A stretch of 64,000 nucleotides of DNA, from the NCBI RefSeq assembly GCF_041435195.1, contig NZ_CP108106.1, forward strand, positions 8,135,001 to 8,199,000, in the 5' to 3' direction. The notes below the pieces were generated by a model. The model was not told where the DNA came from, made no database searches, and was given only the letters and a program-made list of their open reading frames with translations. Source of the DNA: Streptomyces sp. NBC_00224 (GTDB lineage: Bacteria > Actinomycetota > Actinomycetes > Streptomycetales > Streptomycetaceae). This document shows positions 49,293-57,796 of the stretch, piece by piece (the stretch's first letter is position 1; each line of letters begins with the position of its first letter). The position numbers and the translations under genes were made by a program.

Positions 49293-49685
49293 TCACGGCG
49301 TCGCCTTCGGTGTGTGCCACCCCGCCATCTGCTCCCGGAACTTCGGGCACCTGACGATGTCGTCCTCGCTGCACTTGACGGCATGCGTCAGGAGCTGGTG
49401 GGCGTGGTCGAGATCGACCATGCGCTGCTCGATCTCGGTGATCTTGGCGCGGATCATCGCCTCTCTGTGCGGCTGGTCCCGCTGGAACTCGCTGATCTCG
49501 GCCAGGGTCAGCCCGGCTTGCTGGCACTTGCGCAGCACCGTGATCCGCTCGGCGGCCTCCGGCGGATAGCGCCGCTGCCTGCTCTCGCGTTCGGGTGCGG
49601 GCAGCAGGCTGTGCCGCTCCCAGTACCGGATGGCCGAAGCGGGCACTCCGGTGATCTCGGCGAGTTGGCCGATCGTCATGCGCAC
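49293..49685 (-). CDS. MerR-family transcriptional regulator
   Basis: 130 residues. The N-terminal winged helix (IGQLAEITGVPASAIRYWERHSLLP) is typical of MerR proteins, a coiled-coil dimer helix follows, and the C-terminus has two Cys (VKCSEDDIVRCPKF) that could bind metal or sense redox. GTG 49685 was chosen because GAGGAG lies 6 nt upstream; ATG 49679 is two codons in. The perfect palindrome at 49724-49743 between it and the divergent aldolase gene is its likely operator. Confidence 0.92.
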   Translation of the reverse strand: MRMTIGQLAEITGVPASAIRYWERHSLLPAPERESRQRRYPPEAAERITVLRKCQQAGLTLAEISEFQRDQPHREAMIRAKITEIEQRMVDLDHAHQLLTHAVKCSEDDIVRCPKFREQMAGWHTPKATP

Positions 49686-49723
49686 GTTCCGCTCCTCGTG
49701 CTTCTCGTCGGTGCCGGCATTTG

Positions 49724-49743
49724 ACTTGAACCTTAGTTCAAGT
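49724..49743. promoter_or_regulatory. MerR-type operator ACTTGAAC-CTTA-GTTCAAGT
   Basis: A perfect 8+4+8 palindrome in the MerR/aldolase divergent gap, preceded by TTGACT that could be a -35 for the aldolase direction. The size and the TTGAAC arms fit MerR-family operators. Confidence 0.7.
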
Positions 49744-49811
49744 TGGAGAGTGGTCGGCACGTGGACAGCGGCGAACGAGCCGCCGCTGGCAGCACACTTG
49801 GGAGATGCGGT

Positions 49812-50477
49812 ATGAGCGACACGTACCTGGTGAAAGAGCGGGCCGACCAGCTGGTGGAGGCCGCGGAGAAGCTCTTCGCGGCCGGGGTGATGTCCCACTC
49901 CGGGCACGCCAACCTGAGCGCCAGGCTCGACGGTGAAAGCCTCCTGCTGACGCCGGGGTTCGTCCACGGACTGCGGCCCGAGCAACTGGCGACGGTGAGT
50001 TTCGACGGGCAGGTCCTGGCGGGCGAACTGCAGTCCGTCAGCGCCGAGATCATCGCGATGCACAGCGCCGTGTACAGGGCCCGGCCCCACGTGGGCGCGA
50101 TCATCCACACCCACTCGCCCTCCGCCACCGCCTTCGCCGTCGCCCACCGGCCGCTGCCGTGCCGCACCGAGCCGATGCTGCGCTTCGGGCAGGCCGAGGA
50201 CGTCCCGGTGGTTCCCTGGGGACCTCGTGGGTCGGACGTGTCGGTGCGCGGAATCGCCGACGTCCTGGAGCGGTGCCCGACGACGTCCGCGGTCCTGCTG
50301 GCCAACCACGGCCTCCTGGTGTTCGGCCCGGATTCGGCGGCCACCGCCCACCTCGTGGTGGCGATCGAGGAGAGCGCCGAGGCCGAGATCGCCGCGGCGG
50401 CGATCGGCGGAGCCGTGGACTTCCCTCCGGGCGCCCAGGAGGCGGTACGCGCCGCGATCGCGAAGGCCACGGCATGA
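49812..50477 (+). CDS. Class II aldolase/adducin-family protein
   Basis: 221 residues. The zinc-binding His pair HTHS is at about 97-99, the third His in LLANHGLLV, and Glu/Asp positions follow the fuculose-phosphate aldolase fold (SHSGHANLSAR is the substrate loop). These enzymes cleave sugar phosphates or decarboxylate hydroxy acids; the exact substrate cannot be read. It is controlled by the divergent MerR gene, by position. Its 3' end overlaps the next gene by 4 bp. Confidence 0.88.
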   Translation: MSDTYLVKERADQLVEAAEKLFAAGVMSHSGHANLSARLDGESLLLTPGFVHGLRPEQLATVSFDGQVLAGELQSVSAEIIAMHSAVYRARPHVGAIIHTHSPSATAFAVAHRPLPCRTEPMLRFGQAEDVPVVPWGPRGSDVSVRGIADVLERCPTTSAVLLANHGLLVFGPDSAATAHLVVAIEESAEAEIAAAAIGGAVDFPPGAQEAVRAAIAKATA

Positions 50478-50914
50478 CCGACGAGACCCTCGCCTCCCGT
50501 ACGGAAGCCGTACGCGACCGCTACCGCTCCACCCTCGGAACCGTTCCGAGCGGGGTACAGGAGCGGCTGCGCCTGGCCCAGGAATTCGACCGGCTCCCGA
50601 CCGAAGAGGCGATCGCGGCACTGCGCCACATCGTGCTGACCGACAATCCGCTGGGAGCGCGGGTGCAGCAACTCGTCCACTTCGGACAGCTGCTGGCCCT
50701 CGGCCGGGCACACCCCGCCCGGATCCACGCCCAGGGCGCACTCCACGCCGGAGCCGGCATCGCCGACCTCATCGGCGTCGCCGAGACCGCGCTCATCACC
50801 GCGGGCGTGCCGGCGTACGCACTCGGCACCGAGATCATCGCCGAACTCCTGCCGCCTGGCGAGGGTGACGAGGACGGGCCAACCCATCCACCCGGTGGCC
50901 GGGTTCCGCTCTGA
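50474..50914 (+). CDS. Small helical protein, carboxymuconolactone decarboxylase-like
   Basis: 146 residues, mostly helical. The segment IHAQGALHAGAGIADLIGVAETALITAGVPAYALG resembles the CMD/AhpD fold's helix pair, where His and Glu positions are conserved, but the CxxC of AhpD is absent. The translational overlap with the aldolase gene (ATGA) suggests one pathway. The C-terminal 20 residues are Gly/Pro-rich and may reflect the nearby deletion junction. Family assignment is tentative. Confidence 0.65.
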   Translation: MTDETLASRTEAVRDRYRSTLGTVPSGVQERLRLAQEFDRLPTEEAIAALRHIVLTDNPLGARVQQLVHFGQLLALGRAHPARIHAQGALHAGAGIADLIGVAETALITAGVPAYALGTEIIAELLPPGEGDEDGPTHPPGGRVPL

Positions 50915-50983
50915 ACCACGACTCGCTCCGCAACGGGCGGGGCCGTCACCGCGGTATGCGCGCGGTGACGGCCCTCGGTCGTG

Positions 50984-51139
50984 CGACGTGTGGCTGTGGC
51001 CAGGTCGGATATACGTGCCCGAGATGAACACCAGCGGAAACAGGACGAACTGCACGACCGACACCGCGCCGTACCGCTTGTGCAGGTCTTCGACCACGAC
51101 CGGGCTGGACAAGGCGGACTGCCGCGCGCCGGTGCACAT
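50984..51139 (-). pseudogene. ABC drug-exporter remnant: ATPase start fused to permease fragment
   Basis: Reading 51139 downward, residues VVVEDLHKRYGA are the N-terminus of a drug-type ABC ATPase, which jumps directly to VVQFVLFPLVFISGTYI, an ABC-2 permease segment. Everything between (about 270 residues of ATPase and most of the permease) is missing, so an internal deletion has joined two genes. The frame then runs into antisense sequence. It lies next to a kinase/regulator pair (51855-53704) of the kind that normally controls such exporters. By pattern only; low sequence length limits certainty. Confidence 0.6.
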
Positions 51140-51148
51140 CTGACGGTG

Positions 51149-51676
51149 TTACGCGAGTACGCACGTGACGTCCAGCGTCAGGCCGAGATGACGCCCCGCC
51201 AGCCCGCGGGCGGCGGTCACCGCGAAGTCGGTGCGGTCCACCCGGGTGGTGGCACGGACGGTCAACGAGGCCGTACGTATCTCCGTGCGCACGATCGCAA
51301 GGCTCGCGGGCCGGGAGATCCCGCACACGGTGAGCGTGCCGGAGACGGACGTGGTGTCCACCCGCTCGGCGACGAACGTGATCAGCGGGTGCCGGTCGGT
51401 GTCCAGGAACCTCGCCGACCGTACGTCGGTGTCCCGGCGGTCGTTGCCCGTGCCGAAGCTCGCCGCCTCGACCTCGACGCGCACCCGCGAACCGGACAGC
51501 GGCTCGGCCACGTCGACCGTGCCGCCGAGGATCGCGAACGTGCCGCGCACGGGCAGGAGACCGAAGAGGTGTCGGCTCTTGAAGGTGATGGACGAACGGT
51601 CCGTGCTGATCGTGTAGCGGCCGAGCCGGGGAGTCGTCGGCGTGGGTTCGGCGGTGGGTTTGTCTGTCGCATCCAT
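51149..51676 (-). CDS. YceI-family protein
   Basis: 175 residues, lipocalin-like barrel that binds isoprenoid-type lipids in characterised homologues. Strand signatures are RYTISTDRSSITFKSRHLFGLLPVRGTF at the start, VEVEAASFGTGNDRRDTDVRSARFLD in the middle and SVSGTLTVCGISRPASL. No signal peptide is present, so it is cytoplasmic, as in many actinomycete copies. It is divergent from the histidine kinase gene, and the palindrome at 51765-51777 lies between them. Confidence 0.9.
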   Translation of the reverse strand: MDATDKPTAEPTPTTPRLGRYTISTDRSSITFKSRHLFGLLPVRGTFAILGGTVDVAEPLSGSRVRVEVEAASFGTGNDRRDTDVRSARFLDTDRHPLITFVAERVDTTSVSGTLTVCGISRPASLAIVRTEIRTASLTVRATTRVDRTDFAVTAARGLAGRHLGLTLDVTCVLA

Positions 51677-51764
51677 GGCCCCATTCCACGGCAGCGGGCC
51701 CGTGATCCGGCAGGGCGAGCGGTCGGCTCCCGAAGCGACCAACGGCTGGTCGTCGCGCTCGGCA

Positions 51765-51777
51765 TACGACTTTCGTA
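51765..51777. promoter_or_regulatory. Candidate response-regulator site TACGA-CTT-TCGTA
   Basis: A perfect 5+3+5 palindrome 78 bp before the histidine kinase ATG and 89 bp before the YceI start. Such short palindromes are usual targets of NarL-type regulators. Confidence 0.45.
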
Positions 51778-51854
51778 GGGTCCGTACGGGCCGGAAGCAG
51801 GGCCTGATCCGGGCGCGGGCGGGGCGGCGGGACGCATGCCCTACCGTAAGCGTC

Positions 51855-53051
51855 ATGACAGACGGACCGTGCCACCGTCGGCACCGGGTGGCCGTGGACG
51901 TGGCGATCGCGGTCGCCTTCGTCGTACTCGACACCGGCGCCACGCTGATCGGCCTCAGCTGGTGGCCGGACCACCCGGGCGCCCTCGCCTGGGTGATGCT
52001 GGGCGCGCAGGCGCTCGCCTGTGCCTCGCTGGCCTTCCGCCGCGTCGCCCCGCTCGCCGTCGTCGGGGTGCTCGGCGCGTTCACGCTCGCGGTGACGCTG
52101 CTGAACTCACCGGCCGGCGCGCTGACACCCGCCACCGACACGAACGTATGGGCCCCCTACGCGACCATGGTGGCCGCCTACGGCCCGTTCTTCTGCCGCA
52201 ACGACCGCCGCACGGCGTTCCTCGTACTCGCCGCCTTCACCCTCGTCATCATGCGGCCCTGGGAGCCGTCGGTCACCGTCATGACGAACGGGTTGCTGCG
52301 CACCGCGGTCGGACCGCTGCTGGCTCTGTACTTCGACGCCCGCCGGCGGATGGTCCTGGCCCTGGTCGAACGCGCCGAGCGGGCCGAGCGGGAACGCCAC
52401 CTGCTCGCCGAACAGGCCCGCGCCGAGGAGCGCGCCCGGCTCGCCGGGGAGATGCACGACGTCGTCACGCACCGGGTGAGCCTGATGGTGCTGCAGGCCG
52501 GAGCCCTGCGGGTGACAGCAGGGGACGAGGCGACCCGGCAGGCGGCGGAGGAACTGCGTGCCGCGGGCTGCCAGGCCCTGGAAGAACTGCGGGACCTGGT
52601 CGGCATTCTGCGCACCGCGCCCGAGGGCGACCACACGCCCTCGGTGGCGGCGTTCGCCGACCTGGTCGCCGAGTCCGTCGCGGTGGGCACACCGACAGAA
52701 CTGATCGAGGACGGCGACCCGGCCCTCGCCTCACCGGTGGTCGGCCGCACCGCCTACCGCGTACTGCGCGAGGCGTTGACCAACGTACGCAAGCACGCGC
52801 CCGGCGCCCGGGTGACCGTACGGGCGCGGTACGAGGAGACGCGGGTGCGCATCACGGTCCACAACACGGCCCCGACGGGCAGCCCCCGCAGCGCCCTCGC
52901 GGCCACCGGCTCCGGCCTGGGCATCGAGCATCTGCGCCGACGCATCGATCTCGTCCAGGGCACACTGCGCGCGGGACCTGCCCCCGACGGCGGCTTCAGC
53001 GTCGAGGCAATGCTGCCCGCATACGTCCCGACGCCTGAACGGGCGGTATGA
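51855..53051 (+). CDS. Sensor histidine kinase (NarL/DesK-type)
   Basis: 398 residues. About four to five membrane helices (about 12-160) with little extracellular sequence, then a coiled-coil (ERAERAERERHLLAEQARAEER), the phosphoacceptor segment RLAGEMHDVVTHRVSLMVLQAG (His201) and an HATPase domain (ALTNVRKHAPGA, GSGLGIEHLRRR). The response regulator overlaps by 4 bp. Kinases of this class usually control an adjacent ABC exporter; here only a remnant of one is left at 50984-51139, so the pair may be orphaned. Confidence 0.92.
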   Translation: MTDGPCHRRHRVAVDVAIAVAFVVLDTGATLIGLSWWPDHPGALAWVMLGAQALACASLAFRRVAPLAVVGVLGAFTLAVTLLNSPAGALTPATDTNVWAPYATMVAAYGPFFCRNDRRTAFLVLAAFTLVIMRPWEPSVTVMTNGLLRTAVGPLLALYFDARRRMVLALVERAERAERERHLLAEQARAEERARLAGEMHDVVTHRVSLMVLQAGALRVTAGDEATRQAAEELRAAGCQALEELRDLVGILRTAPEGDHTPSVAAFADLVAESVAVGTPTELIEDGDPALASPVVGRTAYRVLREALTNVRKHAPGARVTVRARYEETRVRITVHNTAPTGSPRSALAATGSGLGIEHLRRRIDLVQGTLRAGPAPDGGFSVEAMLPAYVPTPERAV

Positions 53052-53704
53052 CCGTGGTGCGCATAGTGGTGGTGGACGACGAACCCATGGTGTGCGTGTT
53101 CCTGCGCACCATTCTCGACTCGGCCGATGACCTGGAGGTCGTCGACCAGGCACACGACGGCGCGTCCGGCGTCGAGGCCGTCCGGCGCAGCCGCCCGGAC
53201 GTCGTCCTGATGGATCTGCGCATGCCGGGCATGGACGGGCTGACCGCGATCGAGCACATCAACGCGTTCGCGCAGCCACCGCACATCGTGGTGCTGACGA
53301 CCTTCGACGCCGACCAGTACGTGCTGCGCGCCCTGCGGGCCGGGGCTTCGGGCTTCTTGGTCAAGTCGACCCCGCCGGAGGAGCTGATCGGCCTCGTACG
53401 GACGGCCGCCCAGGGCCACACCGTCCTCTCCCCGTCCGCCGCCCGCCGCCTGATCGCCGCCTCCACGGACAGCCTCTCGACCCGCGACCGAGCCCGCGAC
53501 CTGGTCGCCACGCTCACCGAACGCGAACTCCAGGTCCTGACCGGCCTCGGCGAGGGCCTCTCGAACGCGCAGATCGCGTCCCGCCTGTTCCTCTCCGAGG
53601 CCACGATCAAGGGCTACGTGTCGCGAACGCTGGACAAACTCAACTGCACCAACCGCACCCAGGCGGGCCTGCTGGCCCATGACGCGGGGATCGTGGGGGC
53701 GTAG
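53048..53704 (+). CDS. NarL/FixJ-family response regulator
   Basis: 218 residues. The receiver has VVDDEP, phosphoacceptor Asp56 in VVLMDLRMP and Lys in FLVKSTPP. The LuxR-type domain reads LTERELQVLTGLGEGLSNAQIASRLFLSEATIKGYVSRTLDKL. ATGA overlap with the kinase gene gives coupled translation. The target gene may be YceI or the lost exporter. Confidence 0.93.
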   Translation: MTVVRIVVVDDEPMVCVFLRTILDSADDLEVVDQAHDGASGVEAVRRSRPDVVLMDLRMPGMDGLTAIEHINAFAQPPHIVVLTTFDADQYVLRALRAGASGFLVKSTPPEELIGLVRTAAQGHTVLSPSAARRLIAASTDSLSTRDRARDLVATLTERELQVLTGLGEGLSNAQIASRLFLSEATIKGYVSRTLDKLNCTNRTQAGLLAHDAGIVGA

Positions 53705-54040
53705 GGACCTGGCGTGGCACCTGGCATGGCGGACGGGCATGCTCAGGTCGCTCGGTACGTTTCGGGGAAGCACGCGGCGTTGCCCGCGTGAGGGCAGGGT
53801 TGGGCCTCAGTCCTGACGGGCCGCCCCCAGGGTCACAGTCGCGCCGCTGTGGGTACGGCCCAGACAGGGACTCACACCGGATCGGGCAGGTCCATCAGTC
53901 CATCAGTGCGAGCTTGGCCGGGTCGACCACGGCCGTGATCTCCGTGAGCGGGGCGGGACGCCATACGCCGGGCTCCGATCGAGGCGATGGCATCCCCCGC
54001 GAGGTATGAACTCAAGCCTCGGCCAGGGTGCTTGGGGTGG
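53705..54040. other. 336-bp gap with a possible C-terminal gene remnant
   Basis: No complete gene is seen. On the minus strand from about 53970 to the TGA at 53897-53895 a short frame reads GVWRPAPLTEITAVVDPAKLALMD, which looks like the C-terminal end of a protein (perhaps an ECF sigma factor with SnoaL-like tail) but is too short to assign. TCCATCAG is directly repeated at its end. Confidence 0.3.
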
Positions 54041-54682
54041 TCAGGTGTGGCTGGCTGGGTGCTGGCGGAGGTGGGCGGGTGTTTGGCTGATGCGGACGAG
54101 GCGGTCGAAGTCGACTGCCGCGCCGCGCAGGAGGAGGTCGACGGTGTCGGCTGCGGACGGACGGGCCGTGGTGGTGTCGCCCAGGAGCGCGCGCTGGTAG
54201 ACGGAGGCGGCGAGGAGGTCGACGAGAACGTGCGGGTCGACGTCGGGGCGCAGGTCGCCGCGGCTGACGGCCTGTTCGACGGCTGTGGTGGCGGCCTGCC
54301 TGCTGGGTTGGACGAGCACCTCCATCAGTCGCCGGTGCAACTCCGGTACGCGGGCGCAGTCGGCGACCAGCGGTGCCAGGACGCCGCGTGGCAGCCGCTC
54401 GTGCAGGGCCTCGTCCAGCAACCTCACGCTCTGCATGAGGTCGCAGCGGGTGCAGTTGTTGTCCGGCACGGGCGGGATGGCGAGTATCGAGGCGAGCGCG
54501 TCGATGAGGAGGTTCTGGCGCAGCGGCCAGCGGCGGCGCATGGCCGCTTTGGTCGTGCCCGCCCGTGCGGCGACCGCCTCCAGGGCGAAGCCCGTGTAGC
54601 CGTCCGTACGCAGGATCTCCAGAGTGGCGGCCAGGACGGCGGCGTCGATCGCCGGGTCGCGCGGGCGCCCGGCCGCACTCAC
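54041..54682 (-). CDS. TetR/AcrR-family transcriptional regulator
   Basis: 213 residues. Helix-turn-helix: ILRTDGYTGFALEAVAARAGTTKAAMRRRWPLR. The C-terminal domain is of the TetR_C_16-like helical type (LVADCARVPELHRRLMEVLVQPSRQAATTAVEQAV). The GTG start overlaps the stop of the VOC gene by 4 bp, so the two are translated together. Its likely site is the palindrome TTGAACGCGTTCAA at 55492, across the divergent gap, which also covers the -35 of the epimerase promoter. Confidence 0.9.
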   Translation of the reverse strand: MSAAGRPRDPAIDAAVLAATLEILRTDGYTGFALEAVAARAGTTKAAMRRRWPLRQNLLIDALASILAIPPVPDNNCTRCDLMQSVRLLDEALHERLPRGVLAPLVADCARVPELHRRLMEVLVQPSRQAATTAVEQAVSRGDLRPDVDPHVLVDLLAASVYQRALLGDTTTARPSAADTVDLLLRGAAVDFDRLVRISQTPAHLRQHPASHT

Positions 54683-55065
54683 TCGGCGTCCTGCGGGTAC
54701 CACCGCAGCTCGACGGTGTTGCCTTCCGGGTCCTGGACGTACACGGAGGTGGCACTGCCCCGCGCGCCGAAGCGCGGCACGGGGCCCTCCAGCACGGTGA
54801 AGGTGCCCGAGTCGATGACCTGCTGCCAGTCCAGCGGGTCCACGACGAGGCAGATGTGGTCGACGTTCGACTCGCCGCGCGGACGGTCGAACAGGTCGAT
54901 GATCATCGTGGGGCTGACCCGGACGGAGGGGAAGGGCACCTTGCCGGCCCGCCATTCCTCGACGCGGACCGGTTCGAGGCCGAGGGGGCCGGTGTAGAAG
55001 TCGAGGGCGCGCTCGACGTTCTGGACGTTGAGGACGAGGTGGTCGAAGTCCTTGACGCGCAGCAT
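54679..55065 (-). CDS. VOC-superfamily (glyoxalase/bleomycin resistance-like) protein
   Basis: 128 residues with two beta-alpha-beta-beta-beta modules (FDHLVLNVQNVERALDFYTGPLGLEP, then NVDHICLVVDPLDWQQVI). Metal ligands are plausible: His9, His in VDHICLV and Glu in NTVELRWY. VOC proteins include glyoxalase I, extradiol dioxygenases and drug-binding resistance proteins; nothing picks one. It is co-translated with the TetR gene, so its expression and the regulator's are tied. Confidence 0.9.
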   Translation of the reverse strand: MLRVKDFDHLVLNVQNVERALDFYTGPLGLEPVRVEEWRAGKVPFPSVRVSPTMIIDLFDRPRGESNVDHICLVVDPLDWQQVIDSGTFTVLEGPVPRFGARGSATSVYVQDPEGNTVELRWYPQDAE

Positions 55066-55491
55066 GAGGTCGGAGCCTTTCGGTCAGGGGTTGGTGGGTC
55101 AGCGGGGCCGGTCGTTATTTCGATTCGGTCCGGATCGGATCGTAACAGGGGGAGAGGTTGTTGGGGAAGGGGGTTCGGTGCCTCATCTGCTCTGTGGGGA
55201 GAGCTGGTTGGGGATTTTTTGTTGCGCATGGCGGGGGCTCGGGTTTGGTCCGGCGGCGGGGTGCGCATGGAGGTGCTGGCCGGTTTGGGGGCCGGGGTGT
55301 TTCTTCGGGTTACGGTGTGCAGCCACTGTCCGGGGCTCGCGGGCGGCCTTTCGGGTGTGACCGGCTGTCCGGTGTCGCTGGCGTCGGGCCGGGCTGGGGG
55401 CGTCGGGGTGCGTGCCGCGCCCACGGGCTCAGGCGGCGTTCGCCCGCCCACCGGGCTTCCCATCCGATCCCGCATTTGCCCGACCTCGCAT
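55066..55491. other. 426-bp gap without a recognised gene
   Basis: Both strands have long open frames here (for example 55158-55517 on the plus strand), but their translations are low-complexity Gly/Arg/Pro sequence with no family resemblance and poor starts. It probably only holds the promoter of the TetR/VOC unit. Base composition is more G/T-rich than the neighbouring genes. Confidence 0.5.
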
Positions 55492-55520
55492 TTGAACGCG
55501 TTCAAGTCCTGCTCTAGGCT
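55492..55520 (+). promoter_or_regulatory. Promoter of the epimerase gene with palindromic operator on -35
   Basis: TTGAACGCGTTCAA (55492-55505) is a perfect 14-bp palindrome. Its left half TTGAAC is also a -35, 17 bp before a -10-like TAGGCT (55515-55520). Start of transcription would fall near 55527, leaving a 25-nt leader with GAGGGAGGGG before the ATG at 55553. Bound repressor would block RNA polymerase; the TetR protein at 54041 is the nearest candidate. Confidence 0.65.
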
Positions 55521-55552
55521 CAGACTCAAGGCAACAGAGGGAGGGGAAGTCG

Positions 55553-56506
55553 ATGAAGGTAGTCATTCCCGGCGGAACCGGGCAGGTCGGCGCTGTGCTG
55601 GACCGTGCTCTGACCGCCGCGGGCCATGAGGTCGTGATCCTCACCCGGCGGCCCGTGCGCGAGCGCGAGGTCTATTGGGACGGGGAGAGCGCGGGGCCGT
55701 GGATCGAGGAGATCGACGGCAGTGACGTGGTGATCAACCTGGCCGGCCGAAGTGTCAGCTGCCGGTACACCCCGGCCAACCTGCAGGCCATGATGGACTC
55801 GCGCGTGCGCTCGACGGAGGTCGTGGGCCGCGCGATCGCGGACGCCGCCCGGCCGCCCCGCCTCTGGCTGCAGATGAGTACCGCCACCATCTACGCCCAC
55901 CGCTACGACGCGGCCCACGACGAGGCCACCGGTGTGATCGGCGGCGCCGAAGCGGGCGCTCCGGCCTACTGGGGCTACAGCGTCGAGATCGCCAAGGCCT
56001 GGGAGCAGGCGCAGCAACAGGCCGACACCCCGCACACGCGCAAGGTCGCGCTGCGTTCCGCCATGGTGATGAGCCCCGACCGAGGCGGGGTCTTCGACGT
56101 GATGTCGTGGATGGTACGGCTCGGCCTCGGCGGGCCCGTCGCGGGCGGCGCGCAGTACGTGTCGTGGATCCACGAGTACGACTTCGTCCGCGCGGTCCAG
56201 TTCCTGGTTGACCGGGACGACATCTCAGGCCCGGTCAACCTCGCCGCCCCCGCCCCGCTTCCCCACCGCGCCTTCATGCGCGCCCTGCGCGCCGCCTGGC
56301 GGGTCCCGGTGGGCCTGCCCGCCACGAAGGGCATGGCCGAACTCGGCGCGTTCGTACTGCGCTCGGACACCGAACTCCTGCTGAAGAGCCGCCGCGTCGT
56401 CCCCGGCCGCCTCCTCGATACGGGCTTCACCTTCGACCACGGTGAGTGGCCGGATGCCGCCCGGGACCTTGCCGAGCGTCGACGTCAGCGCCGGCGCGAG
56501 GGGTGA
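55553..56506 (+). CDS. TIGR01777-family NAD-dependent epimerase/SDR protein
   Basis: 317 residues. N-terminal NAD-binding motif VVIPGGTGQVG (Gly-rich), then DVVINLAGRSV, the substrate region LWLQMSTATIYAHRYD and the C-terminal DUF1731-type helix (FVLRSDTELLLKSRRVVPGRLLDTGF), all typical of the SulA/YfcH-like TIGR01777 family. Their substrate is generally unknown. The ATG has a strong GGGAGG site. It is controlled by the palindrome-bearing promoter. The last 22 bp overlap the convergent MFS gene. Confidence 0.9.
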   Translation: MKVVIPGGTGQVGAVLDRALTAAGHEVVILTRRPVREREVYWDGESAGPWIEEIDGSDVVINLAGRSVSCRYTPANLQAMMDSRVRSTEVVGRAIADAARPPRLWLQMSTATIYAHRYDAAHDEATGVIGGAEAGAPAYWGYSVEIAKAWEQAQQQADTPHTRKVALRSAMVMSPDRGGVFDVMSWMVRLGLGGPVAGGAQYVSWIHEYDFVRAVQFLVDRDDISGPVNLAAPAPLPHRAFMRALRAAWRVPVGLPATKGMAELGAFVLRSDTELLLKSRRVVPGRLLDTGFTFDHGEWPDAARDLAERRRQRRREG

Positions 56507-57780
56507 CGCCGGGCCTGGGTTACAGGTGTGGTGGTGTCACCGGTCGGCCGGGGCGGTCCCGTCTGGCTGATGAGCGGTTTGCCGATGATGAGTGGTTTGA
56601 CGATGAGGAGTTGTGCGGCGGCGAGGGCCAGGGCGAGGCATGCGGTGGCCGCCCATAGGGTCGTGACGCCGGTGTGTTCGAGTATCTGCGTGGCGGTGAC
56701 GGGGGCGGCGGTGGTGGCGATGCCCCAGCTGATGCCGTACGCGGCGAGGTAGCGGTCGGTGGCGCCGGCCGGGGCCAGGTCGGCCACGACGCTGATGGCC
56801 CGGCCCAGGATGATGACGTCCCCCAGGCTCCAGACGGCGGTCGCGATCAGGAACGCGGGCAGGGTGTGCGCGATCGCGTAACCGGCCAGCCCGATGGCCA
56901 GCAGGGTGTAGCCGAGGGCGAGGGCAACTGGGGCGGCAAGCACTGTGAGGCGGCGCAGGCGCAGTGCGGGCTGGGCCGCTATGACGGTCACGGCCGAGGC
57001 GGTGAACAGCAGCCCGGCGTCGGCGGCCTCGTGGCCGCGCCGGTCCAGGGTGAGTGGCAGCGCCATGACGATCTGCATGGAGATGAGCGCGAACGCGGTG
57101 CCGGACGTGAACATCGCCCACAGCGCGCGGTCGCGCCAGGGGCGGACCGGTGCGCCGAGTTCGCGGTCGTGGGCGGCGGGAGGGTGAGGATGGTCCGTGG
57201 CCGGAGGAGGTAGCTGGTCCGCCGCCGGTGGGTGGGGGTGGTCCGCGGGCAGCGCGATGCGCAGCGCCAGCGCGCAGGCCAGGCAGGTGAGTGCGTCGAC
57301 GACGAAGAGCCAGCGCAGGTCGTAGCGGCCCAGAGCGGCCGCGATGAGGCCGGCGCCCGTGCCGCCGGCGGCGAGCGCGGCATTGAGCAGGCCGTACGCG
57401 CGTACTCGCTCGGCGGGAGGAACGGTGTCGGCGATGATCGCCTGGCTCGGCGGCTCGTAGAGCTCGAAGGCAAGGCCGAGCAGGATCGCGAAGCAGGCCA
57501 CCGCGACCAGGGAACCGGCGGCGGCGATGCCCAGTTGTGCGAGGGCGCAGCCGGTGAGGCCGACGACGATCGTACGGCGGCGTCCGAGGCGGGCCGCCAG
57601 GTGGCCGCCCGCGAGCCGGGAGGGGATCGTCGCGAGGCCGAAGGCTGCCGAGAGCAGGCCCGCCGTCGTGGTGCTCGCACCGAAGTCGGCGCTGATCAGG
57701 ACCGTCAGGAAGGGCAGGGAGAAGGCACCCAGCCGGTTGATCGCCCGTGCCGCCACCAGCAGCCATACGGTCCGCGGCAT
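56485..57780 (-). CDS. Major facilitator superfamily exporter
   Basis: About 431 residues with 12 predicted membrane helices in two halves. The conserved loop 2-3 motif GHLAARLGRRRTIVVGL fits drug:proton antiporters. A His/Pro/Ala-rich central loop (ADHPHPPAADQLPPPATDHPHPP) separates the halves and is unusually His-rich. ATG 57780 was chosen for the GAGGGG 8 nt upstream; GTG 57789 is also in frame. Divergent from the CGNR regulator, which may control it. Substrate unknown. Confidence 0.88.
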   Translation of the reverse strand: MPRTVWLLVAARAINRLGAFSLPFLTVLISADFGASTTTAGLLSAAFGLATIPSRLAGGHLAARLGRRRTIVVGLTGCALAQLGIAAAGSLVAVACFAILLGLAFELYEPPSQAIIADTVPPAERVRAYGLLNAALAAGGTGAGLIAAALGRYDLRWLFVVDALTCLACALALRIALPADHPHPPAADQLPPPATDHPHPPAAHDRELGAPVRPWRDRALWAMFTSGTAFALISMQIVMALPLTLDRRGHEAADAGLLFTASAVTVIAAQPALRLRRLTVLAAPVALALGYTLLAIGLAGYAIAHTLPAFLIATAVWSLGDVIILGRAISVVADLAPAGATDRYLAAYGISWGIATTAAPVTATQILEHTGVTTLWAATACLALALAAAQLLIVKPLIIGKPLISQTGPPRPTGDTTTPVTQARRHPSRRR

Positions 57781-57796
57781 GGCCGCCACCCCTCGT

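Noticed and set aside
55158..55517. Plus-strand frame of 119 residues in the VOC/epimerase gap
   Set aside because: Low-complexity Gly/Arg-rich translation, poor start and overlap with the epimerase promoter; treated as noncoding.
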